Numbered from the stretch's first letter, positions 47,196 through 55,787 are shown. The stretch: 64,000 bases of DNA from Amycolatopsis dendrobii (GCF_014145675.1 NZ_JACGZW010000006.1:372001-436000), one strand, 5' to 3'. Translations and numbers: made by a program. The notes: generated from the letters alone by a model not told the origin.

Positions 47196-48191
47196 ATGAA
47201 GCAGCGGCCCCGCGCGGTGTTGGCGATGGCGTCTCGCTATGTGGCCGGTCTGTTTCCCGCGCCGGTGCTCGATCGGCTGCGCGCCAGCGCGGACCTCGAT
47301 CCCGAGGTGGTGATTGAGGACTTCGGGGAGGCTGAGCTCGCGGACGTCGACGTGCTGATCACGGGGTGGGGGTGTCCCCCGATCACGGCGGAGGTGTTGG
47401 AGCGGGCACCGAGGTTGCGGGCGGCGTTTCATGCGGCCGGCGGAGTGAAGGCGCACGTCACCGACGCGTGCTGGGAGCGTGGGTTGCGCATCACGTCCGC
47501 TGCGGAGATGAATGCGTTGCCGGTGGCTGAGTTCGCGTTGGCGGCGATTCTGCTTGCCGGCAAGGACGCGTTCGGTGCGCGCGAGAGCTACCGGGAGCAT
47601 CGAGAACCCGGGGATCCGGCGGAGGGCGGGGAGCCGGGCAACTTCGGGGCGCGGGTCGGGGTCATCGGGGCGTCGCGTACTGGGCGGCGGCTTATTGAGC
47701 TGTTGTGGCCGTTTGATCTCCAGGTCGCGGTGAGTGATCCGTTCCTCTCGCCGGAAGAAGCACAAGCATTAGGGGTCGAGTTGCTGGAGTTGCCCGAGTT
47801 GTTGGCAACTAGCGACATTGTCACTGTGCAGGCACCGGATCTGCCGGAGACTCGGAATATGCTGGATGCCGCCGAGCTGGCTCTCTTGCGGGACGGGGCG
47901 ACGCTCGTCAACACGGCACGGGGTGCGCTGGTTAATACTGCGGCGCTTACCCGGGAGCTCGTGGCTGGGCGGATTAACGCAGTGCTGGACGTGACGGAGC
48001 CAGAGGTTCTGCCTGTTGAGTCTCCACTGTGGACGCTGCCGAATGTGTTTCTCACGCCGCATCTGGCTGGGTCGCGAGGGAATGAACTGGCCCGGCTCGG
48101 GGCGTGTGCGGTCCGAGAGCTGGAATTGTTCGCGGCGGGGAAACCTGCCGCGTATCCGGTGTATCGGGACGAACTGGCGCGGCTTGCTTAG
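47196..48191 (+). CDS. D-isomer-specific 2-hydroxyacid dehydrogenase
   Basis: This 331-residue dehydrogenase has the NAD Rossmann loop VGVIGASRTGRRLIELLWPFDLQVAVSDPF (GxxxxG variant) and all three catalytic positions: Arg in NTARGALVNT, Glu in DVTEPEVLP, and His in LTPHLAGS. It resembles hydroxyacid or phosphonate dehydrogenase-like enzymes of sugar-acid metabolism. The start has GGAGG seven bases upstream, and a LacI-type palindrome covers the promoter. It ends in a 4-bp overlap with the convergent LacI gene. It is probably part of the sugar-catabolic region to its right. Confidence 0.88.
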   Translation: MKQRPRAVLAMASRYVAGLFPAPVLDRLRASADLDPEVVIEDFGEAELADVDVLITGWGCPPITAEVLERAPRLRAAFHAAGGVKAHVTDACWERGLRITSAAEMNALPVAEFALAAILLAGKDAFGARESYREHREPGDPAEGGEPGNFGARVGVIGASRTGRRLIELLWPFDLQVAVSDPFLSPEEAQALGVELLELPELLATSDIVTVQAPDLPETRNMLDAAELALLRDGATLVNTARGALVNTAALTRELVAGRINAVLDVTEPEVLPVESPLWTLPNVFLTPHLAGSRGNELARLGACAVRELELFAAGKPAAYPVYRDELARLA

Positions 48192-49189
48192 AGCGGGGCG
48201 ACGGAAGTTCGGACTACTACCGAGGTTTCCAGTACCGAATGTTCCCGGCCGGAAAGGGCCAGGCGGACGGCGGCGCGGCCCATATCCTCATAGGGGACTC
48301 GGACGGTGGTCAAGCCCAGCTCTTCGGCAAGCTCCAGATCGTCGTAGCCGACCAGGGAAACGTCTTCTGGTACGCGCAGGCCGTGTGCGTGCAGGGCGGC
48401 ACGGGCGCCGGCCGCGACCAGGTCTGTTGCGGCGAAAACGGCGGTGAAGTCTTCGGGCAGTCTTGCGCAGAGTTGCTGGTAGCCGGATTCTCGGGTGAAG
48501 TCGGCGGGTTGCACCCAGCCGGGGTGGCCGAGGGCGCGGCGGTAACCGGCTAGGCGGTCGGCGACGGTGGTGGTCGCGGGGCCGGAGGAGGGGCCGCCTA
48601 GGAAGAGGATTCTTCGGTGACCCGAGGAAATCAGGTGTTGGGTTATGGAGTAAGCACCGGATTCGTTGGCGTATTCGATGGCGGGGATGTCACCGGCCGG
48701 TGGGCGTCCACACAGGACTAGGCGGGAATCGGCGGTGGCGAGTCCGCGCGAGAGGTCAGTGATGTTGGCACGGTATTCGGCATCGTCGACTACGCCGCCG
48801 ATCAGGATTACTGCGCTGGCTCGTTGCTCGCGGAGCATCTGGAATACGGCGTGTTCCCGTTCCGGGTCGCCTTGAGTTGTGCAGATGAGACAGAGCGCGC
48901 CGTGTTCTGCGGCGGCTTCTTCGACGCCTTGGGCGGCATGAGCAAAGGCTTGTGCGCGGATGTCCGGCAGCACGAACGCGACTGTCCGCGGGGCGACGCC
49001 GGCCAGTGCGCGGGCGTGTACGTTCGCCACGTAGTCGAGCGCCTGGATCGACTGTTCGACGCGGTGCCGAGTTTCCGCCGCGACGGGGTAGTTTCCGGCC
49101 AGTACTCGGGAAACGGTCGCTACGGACACCTGTGCGTGGTCGGCGACTTCACGCAGCGTCACGCGGTTTCCGCCTTGTCTGCCCGGCAT
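48188..49189 (-). CDS. LacI family transcriptional regulator
   Basis: This 333-residue LacI/GalR repressor has N-terminal HTH VTLREVADHAQVSVATVSRVLAGNYPVAAETRHRVEQSIQALDYVANVHARAL with the minor-groove hinge helix. It also has a periplasmic-binding-like effector domain (TVAFVLPDIRAQAFAHAAQGVEEAA ... ISSGHRRILFLGGPS ... VSLVGYDDLELAEELGLTTVRVPYEDMGRAA). It lies 18 bp downstream of the aldo-keto reductase gene on the same strand, so it belongs to that operon. The AAGCGCTT palindrome at 47160 is its probable target; a sugar is the likely inducer. Confidence 0.93.
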   Translation of the reverse strand: MPGRQGGNRVTLREVADHAQVSVATVSRVLAGNYPVAAETRHRVEQSIQALDYVANVHARALAGVAPRTVAFVLPDIRAQAFAHAAQGVEEAAAEHGALCLICTTQGDPEREHAVFQMLREQRASAVILIGGVVDDAEYRANITDLSRGLATADSRLVLCGRPPAGDIPAIEYANESGAYSITQHLISSGHRRILFLGGPSSGPATTTVADRLAGYRRALGHPGWVQPADFTRESGYQQLCARLPEDFTAVFAATDLVAAGARAALHAHGLRVPEDVSLVGYDDLELAEELGLTTVRVPYEDMGRAAVRLALSGREHSVLETSVVVRTSVAPL

Positions 49190-49207
49190 GCCGGAACAGT
49201 ACTCGGC

Positions 49208-50107
49208 TCAGGCGGGCAGCAGTTCCGGCGGTACAAAACCTTCGGCGGCGAGCTGTTCCCACAACTCTCCTGGTATCGGGTGCCGGAAGGAAGCCGCGTT
49301 GCGGGTGACTTCGGCGGCGGATCGGCAGCCGACTACGACCGACCGGACTGCGGGATGCAGGAAAGGGAACTGGATTGCCGCGGCGGTGAGGGGGACGTCG
49401 AATCCGGTGCACAGTTCCGCGCAGCGTCGGGCGCGGGCCAGGGGTTCGGCGGCGACGGGGCGGTAGTTGAACATCGACGCGGCGTTCGGGTCGGCCAGCA
49501 GGCCGGTGTTGAATACGCCGCCGATGACCACCTCGGTGCCGCGTTCGGCGCACAGCGGCAGGAGGGTTCGCAGTGCATCGTGGTCCAGCAGCGAGAATCG
49601 GCCTGCGATGAGGATCACGTCCACTTCGTACTCGGCGACGTACGCGGCCAGTTTGCCGGCGTGGTTCATGCCGAAGCCGATGGCGCGGACTAGGCCCTCG
49701 TCGCGGAGTTTTCGTACGGCCGGGTATGCCGAAGTTCGGACCTCGTCGGGGAAATCGTCCGGGTCGTGCAGGTAGAGAATGTCCACTGAGGAACGGCGGA
49801 GCCGGGTGAGGCTGGATTCCAGCGACTCTCGGATGCCGCGCTCGGTCCACACGGGTTCCACTTTGGACCCGGGGCGCAGCAGCCAACCGGTTTTGGTGGA
49901 CAGGATTGGCTCGAAGTCAGAAGGCAGCAGGCGGCCAAGACGTTCTTCTGCTTGGCCGTGACCATAGCGTGGCGCGGTGTCGAAGTAAGTGATTCCGGCA
50001 TCGGCGGCGGCGTGGACGGTGGCGGCGGCCTCCTCTTCGGACACTTCCTCGAAGAGTCCGCCCAATGGTGCGGTGCCGATGCCGAGGCGGGGCAGGTCGA
50101 CGTTCAT
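49208..50107 (-). CDS. Aldo/keto reductase, L-fucose/D-threo-aldose dehydrogenase type
   Basis: This 299-residue AKR carries RLGIGTAPLGGLFEEVSEEEAAATVHAAADAGITYFDTAPRYGHGQAEERLG, the signature start of the D-threo-aldose 1-dehydrogenase/L-fucose dehydrogenase group. Catalytic residues are present (Asp and Tyr in FDTAPRYG, Lys in LSTKTGW, His in LYLHDPDD). It would oxidise a free sugar such as L-fucose to its lactone. Its start overlaps the stop of the upstream 622-residue gene (ATGA). An amidohydrolase of the lactonase type is divergent nearby, so the two steps fit together. Confidence 0.88.
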   Translation of the reverse strand: MNVDLPRLGIGTAPLGGLFEEVSEEEAAATVHAAADAGITYFDTAPRYGHGQAEERLGRLLPSDFEPILSTKTGWLLRPGSKVEPVWTERGIRESLESSLTRLRRSSVDILYLHDPDDFPDEVRTSAYPAVRKLRDEGLVRAIGFGMNHAGKLAAYVAEYEVDVILIAGRFSLLDHDALRTLLPLCAERGTEVVIGGVFNTGLLADPNAASMFNYRPVAAEPLARARRCAELCTGFDVPLTAAAIQFPFLHPAVRSVVVGCRSAAEVTRNAASFRHPIPGELWEQLAAEGFVPPELLPA

Positions 50108-51972
50108 CGTTCGTTCTCCCAGGGCGCGCGCATGGTCGGCTTCTCGGCTCGCAACGTCATCGACAGGGTCAGTCGCACCGCGCTCGACGGAGGCAGTTCC
50201 ACTCGCAGGTATCGGCCATTCACCGGGGTCGCCGGGCCGTTGTCAACCTGTACGGATTCCAGGCGGTGTTCGGCGAAGGTGCCGGACTGCAGGATGAGAT
50301 TCCGGTTAGCAGCACCGAGATTTACCAGGTCGACTACGGTGTGGCCGGTCGCGATGCCGGATACCAAGGCGGCGACGTCCTGAGGCAGGCCAGCGCGGCG
50401 GAGGTCCGCGTCGAAGTAGCGCAGGTGCAGTTGTGCGAGGCCGCCGTTGTACAGGATCTGTGGCGACCCAGTGGTCAACTGCAGCAAAGCCTCGGTGACG
50501 ACGGGGTTGTGGTCCTGCCAGTGGTGGATGTCCAGGGCGCTGGGGACGGGCGCCGGATCCTGCTCGATCGCGGCCAGTTTGGCGGCGCTGCTGTCCAACG
50601 CGCTGCGCAGCATTCGTTCCGGGAACTCGGGATTGCGGCCGTGCAGATATTCGAACCACGGTTCTTCGTGGCCGGCTTCGTCTTTGAGCCGTTGCGTGTG
50701 GACGGTCGTCCAGTCCCAAGTAGACTCCGCGCGCAGGCGTTCGATCCGGTCGAAGTCCGCGTCGTGCCGGCTGAACTGCCACAGCGAAACGGGGAGCTGT
50801 GTCGGCATGATGTTGTAGTCGAACCAGCCGGAGCCGTCGTGTCGCTGCGGGACCATCAGGGTCGGGGTGCCGTTCAGCTCGCGCAGGTGGGGTTGCCAGC
50901 GTTTCTTCAGGGTGCCCATTTCCGGCCCGGTACGCGGTGCTGCTTGCTTCAGCACCGCGTCCTGCGGGTTGCGGGCCAGGTCTAAAAAGGACTCGTCGCC
51001 GGTCAGGAGGACGGCGTTCATGGCGGCGACGAGCGTCGCGGCGCCTACTGAGTTCAGGCCGTGCGGCCACGCCCAGCCGTAGTGGCCGCCGTACCAGCGG
51101 CCGTCCAGGTGTTCGCCGACTTCGCCGTGCAGTCCTGCGTTGTCCGGCAGTACCGCACGCCCTTCCAGCCGAGAGAGCCAGGCGCCGACGTACTCCGCGA
51201 CCCAATCCGCGTAACGTTGTTCGCCGGTCAGCAGGAACGCGGTGGTCACGAGGCTGGTCACGGCCAGGTTCACGACCACGTCGCCGCGGCCCATCCGTTC
51301 CCACATCTCGTGGCCGTACGCGCGAGCCTTCGCCGGATCCTTGAGGTCGTCGAACTCCGTGATGCCCAGCCAGTCCAGCGGCAGGCCGTACGGGCGCAGC
51401 GCTTCGCTCCAAGGGAAGTACTCCTCGTGGTCGCTGAAACCCCACCGCGGACCGGCGGCACCGGTGTGCGGGGCGCGGATCACGCGGTGTTCGGCGGAGT
51501 AGTTCGGGCCGCCGGGCAGGTACAGGTCGGCGAACCGGACGGCGAGGTCGTGCAGTTCGGCGTCGTCCGGGCGGGCGAGGCAGAGCGCGTAATAGAGCAG
51601 CAGTCCTTCGCCCTGATGGAACCAGTCGTAGCCGCGTTCGATGCCGTCGACGACCATGCCCATTTCGGTCAGCTGAGCGGTCACGCCGCGCCAATGGCGA
51701 TGTGCGGCGTCGAGAATCTCCGTGCTGCCGCCGAGCAGGTACAGCGTCGGCCAGTTGAAGAATGGCTCGTAGAAGTCGTCGACGCCGTCGCGGTCGTCGT
51801 GCCCCTCGCCGAGCTTGTCGCGGAAGACCAACCGGCCGTCGCCTTCGGTGTAGCGGGCGGAAAACACCGGCCACGCCCGGTCCAGCGCGGCGAACAGCTC
51901 TCGCTCCAGCCGCGCCCATTCCGGCACCGCCGCCAGCTCGCGGCCGGCTCGCACCCCAGGCACGTCCTGCAT
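50104..51972 (-). CDS. Large uncharacterised protein, probable alpha-helical toroid enzyme
   Basis: This product of about 622 residues I do not recognise with certainty. Helix pairs with conserved aromatic/acid clusters recur (FYEPFFNWPTLYLLGGSTEILDAAHRHW, GYDWFHQGEGLLLYYALCLARPDDAEL, GGHYGWAWPHGLNSVGAATLVAAMNAVLLTGDESFLDLA), the style of an (alpha/alpha)6 barrel glycan enzyme. A C-terminal beta domain follows (from about 520). There is no signal peptide, so it acts inside the cell. Possible acid residues lie in WHQGEG-like and EYFPWSEA segments. A GTG at 51981 is an alternative start. It is first in the operon with the AKR and LacI genes and faces the ATCGATA-type site. Confidence 0.7.
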   Translation of the reverse strand: MQDVPGVRAGRELAAVPEWARLERELFAALDRAWPVFSARYTEGDGRLVFRDKLGEGHDDRDGVDDFYEPFFNWPTLYLLGGSTEILDAAHRHWRGVTAQLTEMGMVVDGIERGYDWFHQGEGLLLYYALCLARPDDAELHDLAVRFADLYLPGGPNYSAEHRVIRAPHTGAAGPRWGFSDHEEYFPWSEALRPYGLPLDWLGITEFDDLKDPAKARAYGHEMWERMGRGDVVVNLAVTSLVTTAFLLTGEQRYADWVAEYVGAWLSRLEGRAVLPDNAGLHGEVGEHLDGRWYGGHYGWAWPHGLNSVGAATLVAAMNAVLLTGDESFLDLARNPQDAVLKQAAPRTGPEMGTLKKRWQPHLRELNGTPTLMVPQRHDGSGWFDYNIMPTQLPVSLWQFSRHDADFDRIERLRAESTWDWTTVHTQRLKDEAGHEEPWFEYLHGRNPEFPERMLRSALDSSAAKLAAIEQDPAPVPSALDIHHWQDHNPVVTEALLQLTTGSPQILYNGGLAQLHLRYFDADLRRAGLPQDVAALVSGIATGHTVVDLVNLGAANRNLILQSGTFAEHRLESVQVDNGPATPVNGRYLRVELPPSSAVRLTLSMTLRAEKPTMRAPWENER

Positions 51973-51996
51973 CGCCGCCACCCGCTCTCTATTGCT

Positions 51997-52012
51997 GATC
52001 GATAACCGATGG
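51997..52012. promoter_or_regulatory. ATCGATA-type site in divergent promoter
   Basis: GATCGATAACCGATGG lies between the 622-residue gene and the amidohydrolase gene. Near-identical sites occur at 52865 (GATCGATAGGCGATGG), 60909 and 61092, all in promoter regions of the same sugar cluster. Confidence 0.65.
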
Positions 52013-52062
52013 CTATCATCGAGACCGGGATTCCCCGTGTCAATACTCCCGGAGGCCGCGAG

Positions 52063-52833
52063 ATGTTCGACTGCCACGCGCATCTGTGGGACCCGGCCGC
52101 CGGGTTTCCCTGGCTCAAGGCCGGTTCGCCGCACTTGCGCGCGTACCGGGCCAAGGACCTCGAAACCGCGGGCACCGGTCTGGGCATCACCGGAACAGTG
52201 CTGGTCGAAGCGTCGCGCGGGGACGCCGGCGAGACGCTCGCGTTGCGGGAGCTGCGCCGGCGGCATCCGGAACTGATCGCGGGATACGTCGGGAATCTGC
52301 ACGTCTGCGAGGCCGCGGCATTGCGCATGCTGCTGACAGAACCGGACGCACCGAACGGGATGCGGATCGGCGGCGCGGACTGGTCCGCTACTCCGCCGGA
52401 AGCTCGCGCGCTCGTCCCGATGCTCGCTGACGCGGGACGAGTCCTCGAACTCAACCTCCACCGGCACGCACTGCGGACCGCCGCGGAAGTGGCAATCGAA
52501 CATCCCAGTCTGACCGTCGTGGCCGACCATCTCGGCAACCCGTCTGACCTCGATGAATGGCAGCGAGAACTGCGGGACGCGGCGACGGTTCCGAACGTGG
52601 TCGTGAAGCTGTCCGGCCTGCTGACTCAGCCGCATGGCAACTCCAAGACGGCCAGACAGGCGCTCGACGCGGTCGGCGCGGACCGGTGCGTCGTGGGCTC
52701 CGACTGGCCGATCTGCCTCCCCCGCGGCTCGCGCGCGGACTCGCTGGCCGCCTCGGTCGAGGCCGTTTCCCTGTCGGAACGGGACCAAATCCTGCTCAGC
52801 ACGCCTCGCCGGGTCTACCGGCTGGCTGGTTGA
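52063..52833 (+). CDS. Amidohydrolase family 2 protein, probable sugar lactonase
   Basis: This 256-residue TIM-barrel amidohydrolase has metal motif DCHAHLWD at the N-terminus, an internal VVADHLGNP His/Asp and the C-terminal GSDWPICLP Asp. It resembles L-fucono-/L-rhamnono-lactonases that open sugar-1,5-lactones. The ATG at 52063 has GGAGG eight bases upstream; an ATG at 52009 lies inside the ATCGATA-type site and has no ribosome site. It starts a plus-strand operon with the esterase and GntR genes and is divergent from the AKR operon that would supply the lactone. Confidence 0.83.
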   Translation: MFDCHAHLWDPAAGFPWLKAGSPHLRAYRAKDLETAGTGLGITGTVLVEASRGDAGETLALRELRRRHPELIAGYVGNLHVCEAAALRMLLTEPDAPNGMRIGGADWSATPPEARALVPMLADAGRVLELNLHRHALRTAAEVAIEHPSLTVVADHLGNPSDLDEWQRELRDAATVPNVVVKLSGLLTQPHGNSKTARQALDAVGADRCVVGSDWPICLPRGSRADSLAASVEAVSLSERDQILLSTPRRVYRLAG

Positions 52834-52864
52834 CAACGCTCCCGCGCGCCTGGTTCGATTCAAT

Positions 52865-52880
52865 GATCGATAGGCGATGG
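52865..52880. promoter_or_regulatory. ATCGATA-type site before esterase gene
   Basis: GATCGATAGGCGATGG, followed by TTAAC, matches the site at 51997 in 14 of 16 positions. It lies 36 bp before the esterase ATG and overlaps a false in-frame ATG. Confidence 0.65.
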
Positions 52881-52915
52881 TTAACGTCGCCCTGGGAGTC
52901 CTGGAGATCCGACGC

Positions 52916-53896
52916 ATGGCCTTCTTCGACCTGCCCCTCGACGAGCTCGAGCGCTACCTGCCGACGCTCCCCGAACCGGCCGATTTCGACGAGTTCTGGG
53001 CGAAGACGCTCGCCGAGCAGCGGGCCGTCGACGTCGAAGCGACTTTCGAACCGACGCCGAACGGCCTCGCCACGATCGACACCTTCGACGTCACCTTCCG
53101 CGGCTACGGCGGCGCTCCGATCCGCGGCTGGCTCCAACTGCCGGTCACCCGGACCGGACCGCTGCCCGCGGTCGTGGAATACCTGGGATACGGCAGCGGC
53201 CGCGGCGTGCCGCACGAGAAGACGTTGTGGGCCAGCGCCGGGTACGCGCACTTCATCATGGACACCCGCGGCCAGGGCGCGGAGACGCCCGACCCCGACC
53301 CGTCGACCGGCGACATCGCCGCACCGGGCTTCCTCACCCGCGGCATCCTCGACCCGCATCGCCACTTCTACCGTCGCGTCTACACCGACGCCGTGCGCGC
53401 GATCGACGCGGTGCGAACGCATCCGGAGGTCGATCCGGCGCGCGTCGTGGTCACCGGCACCAGCCAGGGCGGCGGGATCGCGCTGGCCGCCGCCGGGCTC
53501 GTGCCCGACCTCGTCGCGGCGATGCCCGACGTGCCGTTCCTGTGCCATTTTCCGCGGGCCACCACGATCACCGACAAACCTCCGTACGTCGAGGTGCAGC
53601 AGTTCGTGAAGCTGCGCCGGCAGCACGCGGAAACGGTGAACCGCACGCTCGCTTATCTCGACGGCGCGAGCCACGCCCGGCGGGCGAACGCGCCCGCGCT
53701 GTTTTCCACCGCGCTCATGGACCACATTTGCCCGCCTTCGACGGTGTTCGCCGCGTTCAATCACTACGGTGCGCTGAACGGGCTCGCGCCGGAGCACAAG
53801 AGCATCCGCAGCTATCCGTTCAACGACCACGAGGGCGGCGCGGCCCCGCACGAAACGGTGAAACTGGCCTGGCTGGCCGGACTGCTCGGGAACTGA
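52916..53896 (+). CDS. AXE1-type acetyl esterase (acetylxylan esterase/cephalosporin-C deacetylase family)
   Basis: This 326-residue alpha/beta hydrolase has the family start FFDLPLDELERYLPTLPEPADFDEFWAKTL, the nucleophile motif VTGTSQGGGIA, and the C-terminal acid and His in FSTALMDHICPPSTVFAAFN and YPFNDHEGG. Such esterases are cytoplasmic and remove acetyl groups from imported oligosaccharides. The ATG at 52916 has GGAG upstream; an ATG at 52877 lies in the operator. It sits between the lactonase and the GntR gene in one operon, consistent with processing of acetylated oligosaccharides. Confidence 0.9.
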   Translation: MAFFDLPLDELERYLPTLPEPADFDEFWAKTLAEQRAVDVEATFEPTPNGLATIDTFDVTFRGYGGAPIRGWLQLPVTRTGPLPAVVEYLGYGSGRGVPHEKTLWASAGYAHFIMDTRGQGAETPDPDPSTGDIAAPGFLTRGILDPHRHFYRRVYTDAVRAIDAVRTHPEVDPARVVVTGTSQGGGIALAAAGLVPDLVAAMPDVPFLCHFPRATTITDKPPYVEVQQFVKLRRQHAETVNRTLAYLDGASHARRANAPALFSTALMDHICPPSTVFAAFNHYGALNGLAPEHKSIRSYPFNDHEGGAAPHETVKLAWLAGLLGN

Positions 53897-53905
53897 CCCC
53901 GGTCC

Positions 53906-53933
53906 ATCGATACCTGTTAGGCGATCCCGCCTA
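53906..53933. promoter_or_regulatory. Operator-like sequence before gntR
   Basis: ATCGATA at 53906-53912 is followed by a 6-bp inverted repeat TAGGCG-N4-CGCCTA (53918-53933). It lies 41 bp before the gntR ATG and shares the ATCGATA half with the other cluster sites. This suggests autoregulation. Confidence 0.5.
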
Positions 53934-53973
53934 TCATGGCAGGACGGTTCCGGCAGCGCACGATGGGAATCTC

Positions 53974-54726
53974 ATGGCAACGACACGGCAAACCGACGAC
54001 GCACCAGCGGGTTTCGCCTCCACGCTGGCCACGAACAAGGACCAGTTCCGCAATCCGCTGATCTCCGACCGGGTGTACGCACTGCTGCGCCAGGCGATCG
54101 TGGACGGCGAACTCGAACCGAACGAACGCGTCGTCGAATCGGAAATCGCGCGCAGGCTCGGCGTGAGCCAGGCCCCGGTCCGCGAGGCGGTCAAACAGCT
54201 GGCCCGCGAAGGCCTGCTGACGCACATCCCGCGCCGCGGCAATTTCGTCGTCGAAATCTCCGAACAGGACGCCGAACACGCCCGGCAGGTGCGCGAACCG
54301 CTGGAACGGCTCGCCGCGCAACTGGCCGCCGAGCACATCACCGACGAGCATCTCGCCGCGCTGGACGAACTGGTCGAGGACATGCACCGCGCGGTGGCGC
54401 TCAACGACGTCGGCAAGTTCCGCGACGCCGACATCGCGTTCCACACGCTGGTCAGCCAGATCCCGGGGAACCCGTTCCTCACCCGGATGTGGGAGGTGCT
54501 GGAGCCGAGCCTGCGTGCGCTGCGGGCGATCGCGGACCCGCTGTTCGACGGCGACTGGCACGCGATGGCGGACGAGCACAGCCGATTGGTGTCGCTGCTG
54601 CGCGAGCGCGACGGGGAGGCCGCGGCGGAGGCGTTCGCGGCACACGCGGCGGGACGGTCGCCAGTGCCGGATCCTCGGGCGCAGAAGAAGAGGGCTGCCC
54701 GTGGGAGCGCCGGCCGGAGGAAGTGA
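53974..54726 (+). CDS. GntR family regulator (FadR/FCD subfamily)
   Basis: This 250-residue protein has N-terminal winged helix (SDRVYALLRQAIVDGELEPNERVVESEIARRLGVSQAPVREAVKQLAREGLLTHIPRRGNFVVEI) and a C-terminal FCD helical effector domain with the usual metal-binding residues (RDADIAFHTLVSQIPGN, ADEHSRLVSLLRERD). An extension at the N-terminus (MATTRQTDDAPAGFASTLATNKDQFRN) is unusual in length. It probably controls the sugar genes through the ATCGATA sites, with a sugar acid or oligosaccharide as effector. The Lys/Arg-rich C-terminal tail is a further oddity. Confidence 0.9.
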   Translation: MATTRQTDDAPAGFASTLATNKDQFRNPLISDRVYALLRQAIVDGELEPNERVVESEIARRLGVSQAPVREAVKQLAREGLLTHIPRRGNFVVEISEQDAEHARQVREPLERLAAQLAAEHITDEHLAALDELVEDMHRAVALNDVGKFRDADIAFHTLVSQIPGNPFLTRMWEVLEPSLRALRAIADPLFDGDWHAMADEHSRLVSLLRERDGEAAAEAFAAHAAGRSPVPDPRAQKKRAARGSAGRRK

Positions 54727-54765
54727 GGCCGGCGAGCGGGAGGCTGCCGAAGGGGCGGGCGAGTT

Positions 54766-54811
54766 GTCGTGAGTGTTCGCGCCGGTTAGAACCGGCATAG
54801 ACACTCACGAC
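54766..54811. terminator. Double-stem hairpin between convergent genes
   Basis: GTCGTGAGTGT (54766-54776) pairs with ACACTCACGAC (54801-54811). Inside, CCGGTT and AACCGG form a second stem (54782-54795). The element separates the convergent gntR and marR genes. Confidence 0.75.
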
Positions 54812-54868
54812 GATCTCGGCGCGAGCCTGCGGCCCAGTCGACGCCCGTGGCGCTTCCCGTTCGCGGGC

Positions 54869-55309
54869 TCAGCCGGCCTCGTGATCAGCCAGCACTCGCC
54901 CCAGCAGCCGCACCAGCGTCGCCCGTTCCTCCGCTGACAACTTACCCAGCAGCTGGTCCTGCACGCCGTCGAGCAGCTTGTCCATCCGACGCAGCTGGCG
55001 GCTCCCGGCCTTGGTGAGGTGCACGATGTTGCGCCGTCCGTGGTCCGGGTCCGGGGTGCGTTCCGCGTAGCCCAGCTCGGCCAGCTGGTTGACCGCGGCC
55101 ACGACGTCGCTGCGGTCCACCCGGCAGCGGCGGCCCAGGTCGGCCTGGCTGGCCGGGCCGAACTCGTCCAGTGCGGCCAGGATCCGGTAGTGGTAGCCGC
55201 GCGCGCCCGCCTCGGCGAACCTCTCGGAGACCAGCCGGCGCGCGTGCACGGTCAGCTGGGTGAGCAGCCAGCTCGGCTTTTCCGTCAGGCGGCGCGGGAT
55301 CTCGTCCAT
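54869..55309 (-). CDS. MarR family transcriptional regulator
   Basis: This 146-residue MarR protein has dimer helix PSWLLTQLTVHARRLVSERFAEAGARGYHYRILAAL, HTH ASQADLGRRCRVDRSDVVAAVNQLAELGYAERTPDPDHGRRNIVHLT with the DHGRR wing, and C-terminal LLDGVQDQLLGKLSAEERATLVRLL. It is divergent from a SnoaL/NTF2-like gene. Two perfect TGTTGG-N5-CCAACA palindromes lie between them, so it should repress both genes. Confidence 0.92.
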   Translation of the reverse strand: MDEIPRRLTEKPSWLLTQLTVHARRLVSERFAEAGARGYHYRILAALDEFGPASQADLGRRCRVDRSDVVAAVNQLAELGYAERTPDPDHGRRNIVHLTKAGSRQLRRMDKLLDGVQDQLLGKLSAEERATLVRLLGRVLADHEAG

Positions 55310-55325
55310 GCGCCCATGCTAGCAG

Positions 55326-55371
55326 TGTTGGCGCGACCAACAACTTTCCACTAGTGTTGGTCCCACCAACA
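55326..55371. promoter_or_regulatory. Two perfect MarR-type palindromes
   Basis: TGTTGGCGCGACCAACA (55326-55342) and TGTTGGTCCCACCAACA (55355-55371) share identical 6-bp arms and a 5-bp spacer, 29 bp apart. They lie between the divergent marR and NTF2-like genes, the second just before the AAGGAG ribosome site. Confidence 0.8.
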
Positions 55372-55385
55372 TTGAAGGAGCCCGC

Positions 55386-55778
55386 ATGCCGATCACCGAC
55401 CGTCTCGATGTCGCCGAACTGTTCGCTCGTCTCGCGCGGATGCTGGACGAGCGCCGGCATGACGAGATCGACCGCGTTTACCACCCCGGCATCGCCGTGC
55501 ATTCCCCGCGCGGCGAACTGCACGGGCTGGCCGAGGTGACCGAGTTCCTCACCCAGCAGCGCGACGAACTCGCCCAGCACGTGCACAGCGACATCCTCGT
55601 CGACCTCGACGGTGAGCGTGCTACGGCGACTGCCAACCAACTCGTCTACTTCTACCGGGAAGGCGAGCCGCCGCATCGACGCAGCGGCGTGCGGCTGACC
55701 ACTGCGATGGCCAAGACCGCGGAAGGCTGGCGGTTTACCGATATGGGCATCAGTCCGGCGTGGATCAAGGAGAACTGA
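55386..55778 (+). CDS. NTF2-like/SnoaL-type protein
   Basis: This 130-residue single-domain protein has the cone-shaped NTF2-like fold pattern: an N-terminal helix pair (VAELFARLARMLDERRHDEIDRVYHPGIAVHSPRGELHGLAEVTEFL) then beta strands (HVHSDILVDLDGERATATANQLVYFY ... LTTAMAKTAEGWRFTDMGISPAW). Such proteins are small isomerases, hydratases or ligand binders. AAGGAG supports the ATG. It is probably repressed by the divergent MarR protein. Confidence 0.8.
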   Translation: MPITDRLDVAELFARLARMLDERRHDEIDRVYHPGIAVHSPRGELHGLAEVTEFLTQQRDELAQHVHSDILVDLDGERATATANQLVYFYREGEPPHRRSGVRLTTAMAKTAEGWRFTDMGISPAWIKEN

Positions 55779-55787
55779 AAACAAACA

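Noticed and set aside
46566..47317. Several overlapping frames with ASGVRRP-like repeats
   Set aside because: They are produced by the 7-bp tandem array, which reads similarly in all frames. They are not proteins.
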